A stretch of 7,502 bases of DNA. It comes from Geobacteraceae bacterium. GTDB taxonomy: Bacteria; Desulfobacterota; Desulfuromonadia; Desulfuromonadales; Desulfuromonadaceae. The notes below the pieces were generated by a model. It saw only the letters and a list, made by a program, of their open reading frames with translations, was not told the DNA's origin and ran no database searches. The position numbers were made by a program, and so were the translations under genes. Positions 1-6,062 of this stretch are shown piece after piece. The DNA lies in the NCBI GenBank assembly GCA_020201305.1, contig JAIVHC010000213.1:1-7502 (forward strand), read 5' to 3'. How positions within the stretch are numbered: the stretch's first letter is position 1; every line of letters begins with the position of its first letter.

Positions 1-2
1 CT

Positions 3-2000
3 GAATTTCACGTCTTTGTGCAGACAACTCCGCGCCTGAGCCCTGAAGATGAAGAACTGGCGCAGGAACTTGCTGCCAAAGGATTTGCAGATATGTACAC
101 CCTGCGCCAGCGCCTGCAGGGGGTATTTCCTGCACGTCTGGCGCAGGGCAGCAGCGCCAGGATGGCAAAACTGGCGCAGGTACTCGAACAGCATAAGCAT
201 CCGTATCGAAAGATCATCCCTCCTGCCCCCACTTTCACCCCTGAACCTCTCCAGGATCTTTCTCTTTCAGGTTCTCAGGTTGTTCTGCGCTGTGCAGCAT
301 ATACTCTCCGCTGTAATCATGAGGTCCGCCTGCTTGCCGTTGTCTCCGACATCTCCGCGCGCATCGCTGAACGCCACCTTAAACGCATGCTGGTGCGTCA
401 CACTTACGGAGGCGGGGCACAGACGCCTTTCGACCTGGAGGCGCTGGAGCAGGAAATTTTCCGTCTTTCACCTCTGGTGGATATTTACCAGCTCAACTCT
501 GACGGCAACCCTGAAGCGGGAATCAGGATCATTCCAGGGAAGTTCGACCACCGTCAACTCGGCGCTGCCGCGAGCCTGAGCCGCAACAAAAATCTTGAAG
601 CACTCTGGCACAAAATCAAAAATACCTGCCCGGACATACGCACGCATTACGGTTTCGGGATGGGTTTTATGCCGGACTGCACCCCTGAAACGGTTTCTGA
701 AGTCAATGCAGCATACACGCATAGGGGGAACCTGCGCGCTCTGACTCACTACGCCTGGCTCATGGCCGAACTCGACAAGGAGGGCAAAGAGGCTCCGGGT
801 GCCGGTGTTACACCAAAGGAAGCGGCTCCACATCAAAGCAATGCCTTAGCTTCCCTTTTACCTTTAACACCAACGATATCCGGCGCATCAGAAACACAAG
901 CGGATTCACCTGCGCAGAAACCTTCTGACAAAACAGCAGAATCTCAAGAGGCCGTGTCTCTGCCACAGGCACCCGATCCCACCACCCTTTCCGGCCTGAA
1001 GTTACATTTGAGCTGGCAACGTTTATTACCCGTTGTGGGTAGCGTAATCGTGATAGGGATCAGTCTTGTCCAGGTGGATATTGGCGATGATCTGATTCAA
1101 TATCTATTCAGCTATGGAATAGCGCAGATATCGCTAGCGGGACTGTGTTTCTACTTCGGGACCAAATATCTACTCCTGAAACGCCGCGTTGAGGATACCC
1201 CTACGAGTAAAATTCGCTCCATGGCCATGGGTATGGTCGAAATTCAGGGACACGCTAAACGCATATATGCCCTGGTTTCTCCCATTTCCGGTATCCCCTG
1301 CGTCTATTACAAAATAAAAAAATACAAACGCAAGCGCTTTCGCACCAATCGCCGTCTTCTATCTGCACATGGCGAGAGCCAGTGGTCACTGGTGAGTGTC
1401 ACTTCGAGTAGTAATGTCCCTTTCTTAATCGAGGATGGAACCGGAAGTGTGGAGGTAAAGCCCGAGGGTGCAGATCTTAAAATCAGAACCTCCCATAGCG
1501 GAAGTGGTGCTCGAACCCAGCTACCCTTCTGCTTCAGCGAAACACATAACGACAATGAACGCTGGCAGGAGGAGGTAATTCCTGCAGGAAGCTACGTGTA
1601 TATTCTCGGATTCGCGCATGCTCACAATGAAGCGCCAGCACAGCGGGAGGTCGTGCGTCAAGCATTGAGCCAACTCAAACAGAATGATGAAGAGCTAAAA
1701 AAATTCGACATGAATGGCGACGGGAATATCGACATAACAGAATGGGATCAGGCGCGCCAGGCAACAGAAAAAAAAGTGCTTACCCGGCAGCTCAATGAAG
1801 GCTTCGACTCTCAGAATTCCAGTAAGGTGTGTATCACCCATCCGCCACAACGCTCTTATCCCTTTCTCATAGCCGAAACCGAATCAGAACTTCATCTGAC
1901 CCGCAAATTCACGTACTATAGCGGCATTTTCTTAGCTGCTGGATTCGCTCTCGCTCTGTGGGGTCTGTATGCGGCAGGGCAGATATTGGATTTAATCTAA
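3..2000 (+). CDS. GIDE-domain membrane protein with inserted EF-hand (5' end probably cut by window)
   Basis: Residues are numbered from the GTG at 18. The frame stays open to the window edge and no Shine-Dalgarno precedes that GTG, so the true start probably lies upstream. Residues 1-250 are a soluble region I do not recognise. A Pro/Ala/Ser-rich linker (about 252-330) leads to two membrane segments (about 336-354 and 361-384). The part after them resembles the GIDE domain of the mitochondrial E3 ligase MULAN and its bacterial relatives: an ISGIPCVYYKIKKYKRKR-type strand, a PFLIEDGTGSVEV segment, and a final PFLIAETESE motif just before a C-terminal membrane segment (about 633-655). Between the last two blocks lies a canonical EF-hand loop, DMNGDGNIDITE (564-575). 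There is no RING domain, so ubiquitin-ligase activity is not implied despite the usual database name. lemA follows after 13 bases, a pairing seen in other bacteria. The family assignment is fairly secure; the function is unknown. Confidence 0.8.
   Translation, partial: EFHVFVQTTPRLSPEDEELAQELAAKGFADMYTLRQRLQGVFPARLAQGSSARMAKLAQVLEQHKHPYRKIIPPAPTFTPEPLQDLSLSGSQVVLRCAAYTLRCNHEVRLLAVVSDISARIAERHLKRMLVRHTYGGGAQTPFDLEALEQEIFRLSPLVDIYQLNSDGNPEAGIRIIPGKFDHRQLGAAASLSRNKNLEALWHKIKNTCPDIRTHYGFGMGFMPDCTPETVSEVNAAYTHRGNLRALTHYAWLMAELDKEGKEAPGAGVTPKEAAPHQSNALASLLPLTPTISGASETQADSPAQKPSDKTAESQEAVSLPQAPDPTTLSGLKLHLSWQRLLPVVGSVIVIGISLVQVDIGDDLIQYLFSYGIAQISLAGLCFYFGTKYLLLKRRVEDTPTSKIRSMAMGMVEIQGHAKRIYALVSPISGIPCVYYKIKKYKRKRFRTNRRLLSAHGESQWSLVSVTSSSNVPFLIEDGTGSVEVKPEGADLKIRTSHSGSGARTQLPFCFSETHNDNERWQEEVIPAGSYVYILGFAHAHNEAPAQREVVRQALSQLKQNDEELKKFDMNGDGNIDITEWDQARQATEKKVLTRQLNEGFDSQNSSKVCITHPPQRSYPFLIAETESELHLTRKFTYYSGIFLAAGFALALWGLYAAGQILDLI
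1707..1742 (+). other. EF-hand calcium-binding loop inside the GIDE protein
   Basis: The twelve codons read DMNGDGNIDITE. Asp1, Asn3, Asp5, Gly6, Ile8 and Glu12 all match the canonical EF-hand loop. The flanks (QALSQLKQNDEELKKF before, EWDQARQATEKKVLTRQL after) look like the entering and exiting helices. Only one EF-hand is visible, whereas EF-hands usually work in pairs, so calcium binding may need dimerisation or may be weak. It falls in a charged insertion between two conserved blocks of the GIDE-like domain. Confidence 0.8.
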
Positions 2001-2013
2001 GGAGACATAAACC

Positions 2014-2580
2014 ATGACCGGAATGATTGTTGCGGGGCTCATCCTGCTGGTGGGGATCGGACTCACCACCTATGTAATCATTATCTACAATAATCTCGTA
2101 AGCATGCGCAATAACACGGATAAATCCTGGAGCAACATCGATGTACTCCTGAAGCAACGCTACGATGAACTGCCCAAGCTCCTGGAGGTTTGCAAGGGCT
2201 ATATGCAGCATGAACGTGAAACTCTGGAGGCGGTGACAAGGGCAAGATCCATGGTGGCGCAGGCCGGTTCTACAGATGCTGAACTTGAAGCACAGAACTT
2301 TTTGAGTCAGGCGCTGAAATCGTTGTTTGCAGTAACGGAAGCCTATCCCGATCTTAAAGCCGATGAGGCATTCCGCCGTCTCGGAACCCGCATCTCCCAG
2401 ATCGAAGAGCAGATAGCCGACAGACGTGAACTCTTCAACGAATACGTGAACATCTACAATATCCGCATTGCACAGTTTCCTGATTTACTTGTGGCGACAA
2501 GGTTCAAATTCAACCCCAGAACCCTATGGGAGATAAATCCGGAACACCGCCGCGATGTAAGCATAAATTTTGAACCATGA
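2014..2580 (+). CDS. lemA: LemA family membrane protein
   Basis: This 188-aa protein has the LemA layout: a very short N-terminus, one membrane segment (about residues 4-24), then a long helical domain. The family's conserved start of that domain is present: YNNLVSMRNN, KSWSNIDVLLKQRYDELPKL and KGYMQHERETLE. The length is typical of LemA. The N-terminus is expected outside and the helical bundle on the other face of the membrane; no biochemical role is established for the family. The start is supported by AAGGAGA at 1999-2005, eight bases before the ATG. The gap to the upstream GIDE gene is only 13 bases and that gene's stop overlaps the Shine-Dalgarno, so the two are probably co-transcribed and translationally linked. 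The final TGA forms the first bases of the intergenic repeat that follows. Confidence 0.93.
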   Translation: MTGMIVAGLILLVGIGLTTYVIIIYNNLVSMRNNTDKSWSNIDVLLKQRYDELPKLLEVCKGYMQHERETLEAVTRARSMVAQAGSTDAELEAQNFLSQALKSLFAVTEAYPDLKADEAFRRLGTRISQIEEQIADRRELFNEYVNIYNIRIAQFPDLLVATRFKFNPRTLWEINPEHRRDVSINFEP

Positions 2581-2740
2581 TGGCGTCGCAAAAAGTCCGC
2601 CCTTGTATCTACGACCTTACGGCGTTCTTTCATGACCTCGACATACCTGATGTATGCCTTCGCCCCTGAAAAAACACCAGGCCTTGTAGGTCGAACTTTT
2701 TGCTTAGCCATCTTATGATTTTTTTTTGCGAAAGCATCAA
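2578..2740. repeat. Intergenic inverted-repeat element (copy 1) between lemA and yigZ
   Basis: The left end, GATGGCGTCGCAAAAAGT (2579-2596), is matched in inverted orientation by ACTTTTTGCTTAGCCATC (2695-2712), 15 of 18 positions. A second right-end-like sequence follows, TTTTTTTTTGCGAAAGCATC (2719-2738). Its reverse complement also resembles the left end, so the right end looks duplicated. The middle holds a small hairpin at 2640-2658 (arms GACATAC and GTATGCC, one mismatch, loop CTGAT). The element contains no coding sequence and starts on the stop codon of lemA. A partial copy lies at 5604-5650. The form resembles dispersed non-coding repeats (REP/MITE-like) that I remember between genes in Geobacter-type genomes; that link is from memory. 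The nine Ts at 2719-2727, soon after the right arm, could let it end lemA transcription. Confidence 0.75.
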
Positions 2741-2742
2741 CC

Positions 2743-3381
2743 ATGAGTTACACCACACAGCGCTACCCCATACCCCAGACAACGCTCCGCACACGGATTG
2801 AAGTAAAACGCAGTCGCTTTATCGCTACAGCGACGTATACCCCGGATATAGAACAGAGCAACAACTTTATTGCATGCGTCAAAGAGGAATACGCTGATGC
2901 CAACCACAACTGCTGGGCCAGAGTGTTTGGTGCCCCCGGAAGTACAGAACATGCCGGCATGAGCGATGACGGCGAGCCCCAGGGTGCCGCAGGGAAACCC
3001 ATGCTCACCGCTTTACTCTACGCGGATATCGGCGACACAACCGTAGTAGTGAGTCGCTATTTCGGGGGAATCAAGTTGGGCAAAGGGGGCATGGCGCGTG
3101 CCTACACCGACGCCCTGCTCCAGGTTCTGGAACGCATGCCGCTAGAGGAAAAAATCAGCTACACTGAGCTGCATATGTATGTTGAATATCCACTCTTTAA
3201 CATGGTTGAACGGATTCTGCCCGCATACGAAGCGAGGATCGATTCGTGTGATTTCGGCGTTGGAATCAATCTGCATCTTCAGGTACCGATAGAGCAACGC
3301 GCAGAACTGATCCGCCACTTAACTGAATTGAGCGCCGGGGCTATCCGGATTACCGCTGCACAACAGGATATGGACACCTGA
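2743..3381 (+). CDS. yigZ: YigZ/IMPACT (UPF0029) family protein
   Basis: This 212-aa protein has the full YigZ layout. An early KRSRFIATA strand (about residues 22-30) is followed by the family signature SDDGEPQGAAGKPM (74-87) and YFGGIKLGKGGMARAY (106-121). A C-terminal ferredoxin-like domain (about 140-205) resembles the DUF1949 region. The length is typical. The fold is related to ribosomal-protein-S5-like and EF-G domains, and eukaryotic IMPACT inhibits the kinase GCN2; the bacterial role is not settled. ATG 2743 is the only usable start: an in-frame stop lies at 2716, and the next in-frame Met is inside the signature. No Shine-Dalgarno is visible because the repeat element runs to within two bases of the ATG. 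It is probably cytoplasmic and probably a single-gene unit. Confidence 0.95.
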   Translation: MSYTTQRYPIPQTTLRTRIEVKRSRFIATATYTPDIEQSNNFIACVKEEYADANHNCWARVFGAPGSTEHAGMSDDGEPQGAAGKPMLTALLYADIGDTTVVVSRYFGGIKLGKGGMARAYTDALLQVLERMPLEEKISYTELHMYVEYPLFNMVERILPAYEARIDSCDFGVGINLHLQVPIEQRAELIRHLTELSAGAIRITAAQQDMDT

Positions 3382-3432
3382 GCGCGATGAAGTTACAATC
3401 CTGAGCCTCAAACGGCAGCATATATCCTAACC

Positions 3433-3452
3433 ACCGGGACGTTAACCCCGGT
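3433..3452. other. Short hairpin between yigZ and the next gene
   Basis: ACCGGG (3433-3438) and CCCGGT (3447-3452) can form a 6-bp GC-rich stem with an eight-base loop, ACGTTAAC. No T-run follows on the plus strand and none precedes it for the minus strand, so it is not a convincing intrinsic terminator. It lies about 50 bases after the yigZ stop and about 50 bases before the next start. It could be a processing site or chance. Confidence 0.3.
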
Positions 3453-3499
3453 ATTACGCCCCCATTTACCCCTAAACCCGGAAAGTACAGAGGAGCACC

Positions 3500-3880
3500 A
3501 TGGCAAAAGAAGACATACAAGTATGGCACAGCATTGCACTGTTATTTTTGAGCAAATTTATCACCAGCACAACCCAGACCTTTGCCCAGGAAGACCTGAT
3601 AAACAGCAAAAACATCGGTCTGGGGGCGAAGTTTGCCACCATGCTCGGAAGTGAAACAGAGGAGACTGAAGTAAAAGCATATCTCAAAAAAGCGGTAAAA
3701 CATCTGGAACTACAGGAATTACTCCAGCGTTCGCCCACTGGAGAGATGTATTTGACCCCGGCTGGGCTAGCCGCAATGAATGCGGAGCGCGCCCGCGCCA
3801 TGGCCAAGATTGCAAAGAACTTTCCTGGCGCAGTGCCACAGGAACAGAACTCAGTTTCCGGAGCCAAGAAGTCCAGCTAA
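3500..3880 (+). CDS. Conserved-looking small protein of unknown function, possible winged-helix fold
   Basis: I do not recognise a named family for this 126-aa protein. It has no signal peptide; the hydrophobic stretch SIALLFLSKFI (about residues 11-21) is too short and polar-flanked to call a membrane segment with confidence. The central part, with AYLKKAVKHLELQELLQRS (60-78) followed by a turn, a strand GEMYLT and a helix PAGLAAM, has the rhythm of a winged helix, in which a YxLTPxG strand often closes the wing. That is only a shape argument. The C-terminal 20 residues look disordered. The start is supported by AGGAG at 3491-3495, four bases before the ATG. The FliK-like gene begins 46 bases after its stop, on the same strand, so they are probably in one transcript and it may serve the same process. 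Confidence 0.8.
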   Translation: MAKEDIQVWHSIALLFLSKFITSTTQTFAQEDLINSKNIGLGAKFATMLGSETEETEVKAYLKKAVKHLELQELLQRSPTGEMYLTPAGLAAMNAERARAMAKIAKNFPGAVPQEQNSVSGAKKSS

Positions 3881-3918
3881 ACAAACTTCTGCTAAATTAA
3901 ATTTTTTAGCGGGTCGAC

Positions 3919-3923
3919 AGGAG
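3919..3923 (+). promoter_or_regulatory. Ribosome binding site fixing the FliK-like start
   Basis: AGGAG lies three bases before ATG 3927. The open frame extends back to 3780, but the region before 3880 is the other reading frame of the preceding gene and there is no start codon between 3881 and 3927. This site therefore decides for the shorter protein. The spacing is shorter than usual. Confidence 0.6.
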
Positions 3924-3926
3924 TAT

Positions 3927-5306
3927 ATGGAATTTTTTGTTCCGGTGCAACCGGCAGCATTCAGCGTAAATCCGGTCACACCCTCTCAAAAAAGTGCTGA
4001 CGCCGTACAGCACAATCTGCAGCCATATCAGGTAGTGCAGGCCACCATCGCCGAAAAAGGTGACGGTCGAGTATTGCTCGATATGGATGGCAAGCAGATG
4101 TGGGCCCAGAGCAAGGCGGATGTTAAAACTGGACAGCAGCTCAATCTTCAGGTCACCAAGACTGAGCCCGTCCTTCAGCTGCGCGTAGTACCTCAGGGTG
4201 TGGAAAAATATCTCCTTCGCCTTCTCCATCTGTTCGACCACAAACCCGAACTTGGGGCGAGGCTCCAGCAGATTAGCCAACACGTTAATGACAAGAACGC
4301 CAATCAACAATTGCAACAACTCGCGCAGCAGTTCCTCGGGCAACGTACTTTCCCGGGCGGGGCAGACCTGACACGGGTAGCGACCCCGCTCCAGGAATCT
4401 CTGACTCAACTACTGCAGGCAGATCCGGGGGACAGCACTTCACCCACAACACCACTTACCTCGCAGACACAGCAGATTTTGAGTCCTTTTCTTCAGACTC
4501 AGGCTGGAACCAAACCAACCCCGGAAGGATTGCAACAGCTTCAAAACATGCTGATGCACATGGCAAAATTCAGCGCATCTCCTGCAACTCCCGACACAAT
4601 GGCCATCAATCCCTCAGGCTCCGAGACCTCGCACCTCCACGCCCTTACCGCCTCCGTCCTTCAATCCCTGGCGCAGACCCTCGGCAACATACAACAGCAT
4701 ATAGCTACCCCTCCCCCACGAGAACTCGCTCTTCTGGCTCAGATTCTTGGCCTTAATTTTGAAGGGCGCCTGCTGAATGGTGAAGTGGAACAGGCGCGCA
4801 ACAGCCTCAAGGGGATGCTGCTTCAGCTCAAAGGACAGGAAGACACATCTGCGCAGGTGCGGGAAAACAGTACTAATCTACTCCAGCAACTGGAACTCTT
4901 CCAATTATGCCGCGGGCGACTGGCGCAAGATGGAATCCTGTTTTTGCCCCTCCCGTATGACTTTTTACAACAGGGCTACGCACTCATCGAAGAATATGGG
5001 GATAAAGAAGGCACCGAAGGGGAAGAAAAAGGGAAGAATCTCAGCGTCACCCTGAATCTGGCGTTGAAGAATCTGGGAGCGATAAATATTCACATGCTTT
5101 TTGAGCAGGAAAAACTTTTTGTGCGTATCAGCTGCGCAGAACCCCAAACCACGGCATTGGTGGAGAATACGCGCACAGAATTGGATACCATTCTGCTACC
5201 TCTGGGGCTTCAGCGCCTTAATATTGACGCCAACGGGAAAGATCCAGCGGTAGCACTTCTGGGGCGTCTGAGTCCGGACAAGTCAGTCCTGGATGCACGG
5301 GTGTGA
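3927..5306 (+). CDS. FliK-like hook-length control family protein
   Basis: This 459-aa protein has three visible parts. Residues about 30-90 are strand-rich, with alternating GRVLLDMDGKQMWAQSKA and GQQLNLQVTK, as in the N-terminal region of FliK-like proteins outside classical flagellar operons. Residues about 100-300 are Gln/Leu/Thr/Pro-rich with repeated short helices, consistent with a long flexible ruler-like segment. Residues about 365-455 resemble the FliK C-terminal domain: a strand, a LKNLGAINIHMLFEQEKLFV hairpin, a helix over ALVENTRTELDTILLPLGL and a last strand. That domain in FliK acts on FlhB to switch the type III export substrate. The next gene is a free FlhB C-terminal domain, so the pairing supports the call. 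Overall similarity to classical FliK looks weak, and the family name is more certain than the function. The start is set by AGGAG at 3919-3923. Confidence 0.72.
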   Translation: MEFFVPVQPAAFSVNPVTPSQKSADAVQHNLQPYQVVQATIAEKGDGRVLLDMDGKQMWAQSKADVKTGQQLNLQVTKTEPVLQLRVVPQGVEKYLLRLLHLFDHKPELGARLQQISQHVNDKNANQQLQQLAQQFLGQRTFPGGADLTRVATPLQESLTQLLQADPGDSTSPTTPLTSQTQQILSPFLQTQAGTKPTPEGLQQLQNMLMHMAKFSASPATPDTMAINPSGSETSHLHALTASVLQSLAQTLGNIQQHIATPPPRELALLAQILGLNFEGRLLNGEVEQARNSLKGMLLQLKGQEDTSAQVRENSTNLLQQLELFQLCRGRLAQDGILFLPLPYDFLQQGYALIEEYGDKEGTEGEEKGKNLSVTLNLALKNLGAINIHMLFEQEKLFVRISCAEPQTTALVENTRTELDTILLPLGLQRLNIDANGKDPAVALLGRLSPDKSVLDARV

Positions 5307-5320
5307 CAGAGAGAAAAGCT

Positions 5321-5599
5321 ATGGCGGATTTTAAACCCAAAAGAGCAGTAGCTCTTAAATACGACAGCGACTCCGGTTCTGCCCCCGTTGTAGTAGCGAG
5401 TGGACAGGGAGATATTGCCGAACGTATCGTTGAACTGGCTCAGGAAGCCGGATTGCACATCACAACCGATCCTGACTTATCCGAACTGCTGGCGCAAATA
5501 CCCATCGGACATGAGATTCCCGAAGAACTCTATCAGACGGTAGCGGAGGTGCTAGCCTACGTATACCGGCTCAATGATCAGAGTAAAAAAGGGGGTTAG
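5321..5599 (+). CDS. Free-standing FlhB C-terminal-domain homologue (FlhX-like)
   Basis: This 92-aa protein corresponds to the cytoplasmic C-terminal domain of the flagellar export gate protein FlhB, without its membrane part. The conserved opening AVALKYD is followed by APVVVASGQGDIAERIVELA, a variable stretch, and the typical ending IPEELYQTVAEVLAYVYRLN. In FlhB the domain follows a self-cleaving NPTH site; here the equivalent position reads KPKR, so the protein begins about where cleaved FlhB would. Such stand-alone homologues are known (for example FlhX in Helicobacter) and can substitute for the cleaved FlhB piece. Start choice: ATG 5321 gives a protein starting just before the domain and has a weak AGAGAG upstream. 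A GTG at 5303 would add six residues and overlap the FliK-like stop; coupling through that overlap is possible. It is in one operon with the FliK-like gene. Confidence 0.88.
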   Translation: MADFKPKRAVALKYDSDSGSAPVVVASGQGDIAERIVELAQEAGLHITTDPDLSELLAQIPIGHEIPEELYQTVAEVLAYVYRLNDQSKKGG

Positions 5600-5603
5600 C
5601 AAA

Positions 5604-5650
5604 GATGCTTTCGCAGAAAGCACAAAATTAGATGGCTAAGCACAAAGCTA
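5604..5650. repeat. Partial copy (copy 2) of the intergenic repeat, opposite orientation
   Basis: GATGCTTTCGCA (5604-5615) and AGATGGCTAAGCA (5630-5642) both occur exactly in the reverse complement of copy 1 (2738-2727 and 2713-2701). Their starts are 27 bases apart here and 26 there, and the A-rich spacer is similar. Only this end is recognisable; the rest of the element is missing or has diverged. It begins five bases after the stop of the FlhB-like gene. Unlike copy 1 it can form a tight hairpin, TGCTTTC-GCA-GAAAGCA (5606-5622). Confidence 0.7.
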
Positions 5651-5651
5651 C

Positions 5652-5685
5652 AAAAAGAAAAGGCCAGGATAGAATTCCCGGCCTT
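5652..5685 (-). terminator. Intrinsic terminator for the zinc-ribbon gene
   Basis: Read on the minus strand, AAGGCC-GGA pairs with TCC-GGCCTT (5660-5685; one mismatch between the two blocks, six-base loop) and is followed directly by TTTCTTTTTG (5659-5650). It lies about 30 bases after the stop of the 51-aa minus-strand gene. On the plus strand no T-run follows the hairpin, so it is not an obvious terminator for the FlhB-like gene. Confidence 0.7.
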
Positions 5686-5716
5686 ACTTAACCTCGCTCT
5701 CCTGTTGACAGCATCG

Positions 5717-5872
5717 TCAACCCAGATAGTGGTTCTGATTTCGTGCACGGTTGGAAATTATGGTCGCATCCAACATTTCGCCACAGCAACTACACTTCCA
5801 CCCCTGGTATGAACGCACATAATCAAAATACTTTTCCGTGTACATACGACCTTTGCACTTTGGACACTTCAT
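5717..5872 (-). CDS. Small zinc-ribbon protein (51 aa)
   Basis: This short gene encodes 51 residues starting MKCPKCKGRMYTEKYFDYVR and then WKCSCCGEMLDATII. The two Cys pairs (CPKC at residues 3-6 and CSCC at 27-30) are about 20 residues apart, the layout of a one-zinc ribbon. I recall very similar small proteins (CPKCxGRMY...WKCxCCGE...ILSNRA) in Geobacter-type bacteria; no function is known to me. Similar ribbons bind nucleic acid or other proteins. The start is well supported by GGAGGT at 5883-5878, five bases before the ATG, and an intrinsic terminator follows the stop. Both signs make this a real gene despite its length. It lies on the same strand as the ComEA-like gene but 190 bases away, so it probably has its own promoter. 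A longer open frame on the opposite strand (5743-6009) is its shadow. Confidence 0.85.
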   Translation of the reverse strand: MKCPKCKGRMYTEKYFDYVRSYQGWKCSCCGEMLDATIISNRARNQNHYLG

Positions 5873-5877
5873 TTTGC

Positions 5878-5883
5878 ACCTCC
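5878..5883 (-). promoter_or_regulatory. Strong ribosome binding site of the zinc-ribbon gene
   Basis: GGAGGT on the minus strand, five bases before the ATG at 5872. It is the best Shine-Dalgarno in the window and is the main support for a gene this short. Confidence 0.8.
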
Positions 5884-6062
5884 CCAGAACAATTTATCAA
5901 ATCCGGACTTCAGAACAAAAAAGTACAGCCATACCCTAAACAACAGAATAAACCATACAAATGCCCATTAACTAATACATATTTTATGCCAAGAACAGGA
6001 AGGGATTAAAAAAAAGAAGTGATAGTTGTTTAACGATAGTGCAAGTATAGACAAAAAGATCT
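5884..6062. other. AT-rich gap, upstream region of the zinc-ribbon gene
   Basis: About 180 AT-rich bases separate the ComEA-like stop from the zinc-ribbon leader. I see no gene on either strand. The region should hold the zinc-ribbon promoter, but I find no convincing -35/-10 pair. The best hint is TTGGCATAAAATATGTA on the minus strand (about 5992-5976), which only half matches a sigma-54 site. The palindrome AAAGATCTTT (6056-6065) overlaps the ComEA-like stop and is followed on the minus strand by only two further Ts; it is too short to call a terminator. Confidence 0.4.

Noticed and set aside
468..836. 122-codon minus-strand open frame opposite the GIDE gene
   Set aside because: Shadow of the coding strand, with no supporting signals.
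3393..3426. Sigma-70 promoter before the 126-aa gene (TTACAA ... TATATC)
   Set aside because: The spacing of more than 20 bases is too long.
3780..3926. N-terminal extension of the FliK-like protein by 49 codons
   Set aside because: It overlaps the end of the preceding gene in another frame, reads as low-quality Arg/Pro-rich sequence, and ATG 3927 has its own AGGAG site.
3906..4409. 167-codon minus-strand open frame opposite the FliK-like gene
   Set aside because: Shadow of the coding strand; no ribosome site and no family features.
5976..5992. Sigma-54-like promoter on the minus strand before the zinc-ribbon gene
   Set aside because: The GG element is present but the -12 part reads ATGT rather than TTGC; the match is too weak to claim.
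5743..6009. 88-codon plus-strand open frame
   Set aside because: It lies opposite the zinc-ribbon gene and its leader, has no ribosome site, and its sequence has no recognisable pattern; the minus-strand gene explains the open frame.
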